Below are positions 5,078-7,066 of a stretch of 7,066 nucleotides of DNA, piece by piece. The stretch spans positions 1 through 7,066 of the forward strand of contig URQQ01000120.1 in NCBI GenBank assembly GCA_900549995.1, read 5' to 3'. The notes below the pieces were generated by a model. It was not told the origin of the DNA. It did no database searches and worked only from the letters and a program-made list of their open reading frames with translations. This stretch comes from an uncultured Lachnospiraceae bacterium (GTDB lineage Bacteria; Bacillota; Clostridia; Lachnospirales; Lachnospiraceae). A program made the position numbers and the translations under genes. Within the stretch, counting starts at the first letter, position 1. Every line of letters starts with the position of its first letter.

Positions 5078-6837
5078 TGGAACTTTTATGGGGCATGATC
5101 ACGGGGAAAACGGGGCCGATCAGCAGGATCGATTATTTTCCGCAGAAACCGGCCTGGTCAGAAAATGAGGCAGAAAGTACGCCTCTCGTGCGTGCAACGC
5201 CGGAATCACAGGGAATTTCTTCTGATATGCTCTGTGACATGCTGAAAGACCTGCGGGGAAGAACCGAGATGGACATGCATCAGTTTCTGATGCTCCGTAA
5301 CGGCAAAGTCATCTGTGAGTGTAGTTTTTCACCATATCAGACGGGGATGTGGCATATCAGCCACTCCATGTGCAAGAGTGTTACCGGTATGGCTGTCGGT
5401 CTTTTGATTTCAGAAGGAAAACTTTCTCTGGACGACCGTGTAATAGATATTTTTGGGAAAAGAAAGAGTTTTTTTGGTGTTCTGCGGCAGAGGGAGATTA
5501 CGGTCAGACATCTTCTCACGATGACGAGCAATGTGGCATTTAACGAGCTGGGGATTTTTTCTGGAAATGAATGGACGAAAGGGTTTCTCGAGTCCGGCGT
5601 TCATGATGTATCAGGAGAAGTGTTTGAATATAACAGTATGAACAGCTATATGCTGTCGGCAATGATCACTGAAATTACCGGTGAGACGATGATGGAATAT
5701 CTGAGGCCGAGATTATGGGAACCTCTGGGAATCCGCAGGGTATTCTGGGAATGCAGCCCGCAGAATGTGACAAAAGGCGGCTGGGGGCTGTTTATCCGGC
5801 CGGAGGACGCTGCGAAGCTTGGACAGCTGTATCTTCAAAAGGGAATGTGGAACAAAGAGCAGATTATACCAGAAGAATGGGTTCTGGAATCGGTGAAAAG
5901 GCAGGTGGATACGAAGAAAGACCAGCCGGAGGCAGGCGGATATGGTTACCAGATCTGGCAGGGAATACGGCCGGGAAGTTTTAACTTTAACGGAATGCTT
6001 GGACAGAATGTGATTGTCTACCCGGATCTGGATATCGTGATGGTCACAAATGCCGCGAACCGGGAGCTTTTTCAGAATGGTACGATGAGGGAAATTATAG
6101 AAGGATATTTTCATGAGAATTTTTGCCCTCCGGAAGTTCTTCCGGAAGACAAATGTGCATATTCTAAGTTAAAGGCATTGGAAAAATGTCTTTCCGAAGG
6201 AGGGATGAAGGTTCCGGGAATCGAGAAGGGCGGATGGAGAAAGCATAAAGGCGTTCGCCCGGGAGCTGTAATTACCCGGGAAAGTATAAAAAAGCTGAGT
6301 GGAAACGTATATGAACTGGAACAGCAGAATGTGGGAATATTTCCGCTGATGATGCAGGTGTTCCATAATAATTTTACGGATGGGATCAGGCGTATCGGAT
6401 TTCGTTATGCAGACGGACGGTTCTATATGGATGTATGGGAGGGAGAATGCAGACAGGAGATAGAGATCGGGATAAATAAGGCCGTATCCGTAACAATCAT
6501 AGAGCATGATGAACCTTATCTGGCAAAAGTGACAGGAGAGTTTGCCTCGGATGAAGAGAGGAGGCTTGTGCTGAAAATAGATATTGCATTTCTGGAAGAG
6601 GCAGCCAGACGGAAAATGAAAGTATATTTTTCAAATGATAAAGATAAGATAGAAATCCGATGGGACGAAATCCCGGGAGAACATGTTATTCTGAGCGGGC
6701 TGGATGCTGTGACCGATGAATCGAAGAACGGCTTCTTCCTGAACAGTCTGAGGGAAGCAGGCGGAATGGAGATGATGAAGATGGCAGTGAGAAATACGGT
6801 ACAGCCAGTTACATATGGGATACGGACGCAGGAATAG
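5053..6837 (+). CDS. Serine hydrolase of the beta-lactamase/class C (family VIII esterase) fold with a long C-terminal region
   Basis: This 594-residue protein carries a PF00144-type domain at about 47-350. The nucleophile motif SxxK is SMCK (S105, K108). The second motif is YNS (Y193) within FEYNSMNSYML, with serine in place of the asparagine of classical YxN. Family blocks ITVRHLLTMTSN (149-160), PLGIRRVFWE (224-233), KGGWGLFIRPEDAAKLGQLYL (241-261) and GMLGQ (314-318, in the place of KTG/HxG) follow. Relatives hydrolyse esters, amides or D-amino acid peptides; the substrate here is unknown. There is no signal peptide, which argues for a cytoplasmic enzyme rather than a penicillin-binding protein. 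Residues from about 355 to 594 match nothing I recognise and look beta-rich in the 415-545 part. The start follows AAGGAG at 11-nt spacing; the ATG at 5077 lacks a site. A hairpin terminator follows the stop. Confidence 0.87.
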   Translation: MAREQLAVMELLWGMITGKTGPISRIDYFPQKPAWSENEAESTPLVRATPESQGISSDMLCDMLKDLRGRTEMDMHQFLMLRNGKVICECSFSPYQTGMWHISHSMCKSVTGMAVGLLISEGKLSLDDRVIDIFGKRKSFFGVLRQREITVRHLLTMTSNVAFNELGIFSGNEWTKGFLESGVHDVSGEVFEYNSMNSYMLSAMITEITGETMMEYLRPRLWEPLGIRRVFWECSPQNVTKGGWGLFIRPEDAAKLGQLYLQKGMWNKEQIIPEEWVLESVKRQVDTKKDQPEAGGYGYQIWQGIRPGSFNFNGMLGQNVIVYPDLDIVMVTNAANRELFQNGTMREIIEGYFHENFCPPEVLPEDKCAYSKLKALEKCLSEGGMKVPGIEKGGWRKHKGVRPGAVITRESIKKLSGNVYELEQQNVGIFPLMMQVFHNNFTDGIRRIGFRYADGRFYMDVWEGECRQEIEIGINKAVSVTIIEHDEPYLAKVTGEFASDEERRLVLKIDIAFLEEAARRKMKVYFSNDKDKIEIRWDEIPGEHVILSGLDAVTDESKNGFFLNSLREAGGMEMMKMAVRNTVQPVTYGIRTQE

Positions 6838-6843
6838 CAGGAT

Positions 6844-6887
6844 GGAGAATGTTTCAAAGAAATGTGGCTTTGGAACATTCTCCTTTT
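6844..6887 (+). terminator. Rho-independent terminator after the serine hydrolase
   Basis: A 16-bp stem pairs 6844-6859 with 6868-6883 (one G-T wobble) around an 8-nt loop, followed by TTTT (6884-6887). It begins 6 nt after the serine hydrolase stop and insulates the tRNA-Phe promoter from upstream transcription. Confidence 0.85.
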
Positions 6888-6922
6888 CGCTGCAATGCTT
6901 GACGTGAGTTTTATATAGTTTC

Positions 6923-6959
6923 AAAAAAATAAAAAAAAGGCTTGCTATTTTATTTTTTT
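6923..6959. repeat. AT-only inverted repeat over the tRNA-Phe promoter
   Basis: A7TA4 (6923-6934) is perfectly complementary to T4AT7 (6948-6959), with a 13-nt spacer containing the -35 box. The A-rich arm immediately upstream of the -35 resembles an UP element, as is usual at strong stable-RNA promoters. A cruciform role is speculative. Confidence 0.5.
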
Positions 6960-6970
6960 TATGGTATTCT
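6942..6970 (+). promoter_or_regulatory. Promoter of tRNA-Phe
   Basis: TTGCTA (6942-6947), a 17-bp spacer and TATTCT (6965-6970) preceded by TGG (extended -10) form a good sigma-A promoter. The predicted start near 6977 leaves about 35 nt of leader before the tRNA. An A-tract UP-like element lies just upstream. Confidence 0.7.
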
Positions 6971-7011
6971 TTTAAACGTGTCAGGGATGAGCTTTTAGAA
7001 AAGGCACGTTA

Positions 7012-7066
<55 letters not shown>

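Overview
This window reads as ordinary chromosomal DNA of a low-to-mid GC Firmicute, most likely a clostridium of the Lachnospiraceae type. The reasons are strong purine-rich ribosome binding sites, a DUF4317 gene (a family I know mainly from Clostridia), a C_GCAxxG_C_C redox-type protein, and sigma-A-like promoters with extended -10 elements. The organism call is inference from gene content. I see no phage, IS element, CRISPR array or known defence system.

Layout. The window is bracketed by two tRNA genes pointing outward, each cut by the window edge: tRNA-Tyr(GTA) on the minus strand (1-52) and tRNA-Phe(GAA) on the plus strand (7012-7066). Each has its own promoter. Between them are four transcription blocks. 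(1) A plus-strand pair at 285-1699: a small cysteine-rich C_GCAxxG_C_C protein, overlapping by 4 nt a ten-helix TDT/TehA-type anion transporter. The pair has a near-consensus promoter in front and a 21-bp hairpin terminator behind. (2) A plus-strand pair at 1917-3642: a HAD phosphatase and a double-domain GNAT acetyltransferase, with a promoter just upstream of the first. (3) A minus-strand DUF4317 gene (4818-3628), whose last codons overlap the end of the GNAT gene by 15 bp. (4) Plus strand, divergent from DUF4317: a possible 44-aa small ORF (4943-5077) running into the start of a 594-aa serine hydrolase (5053-6837), closed by a 16-bp hairpin terminator.

How the genes work together. The only pair whose structure strongly implies a joint role is the redox-type protein and the TDT transporter (shared promoter, ATGA overlap). 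The HAD and GNAT genes are probably co-transcribed, but their substrates cannot be read from sequence. DUF4317 and the serine hydrolase share a 234-bp divergent intergenic region containing an inverted repeat and overlapping promoter candidates.

No clearly new biological system is evident. The best leads are the unreported small ORF ahead of the serine hydrolase, the tandem GNAT fusion, the DUF4317 tail that overlaps its convergent neighbour and encodes a hairpin, and the uncharacterised C-terminal 240 residues of the serine hydrolase.
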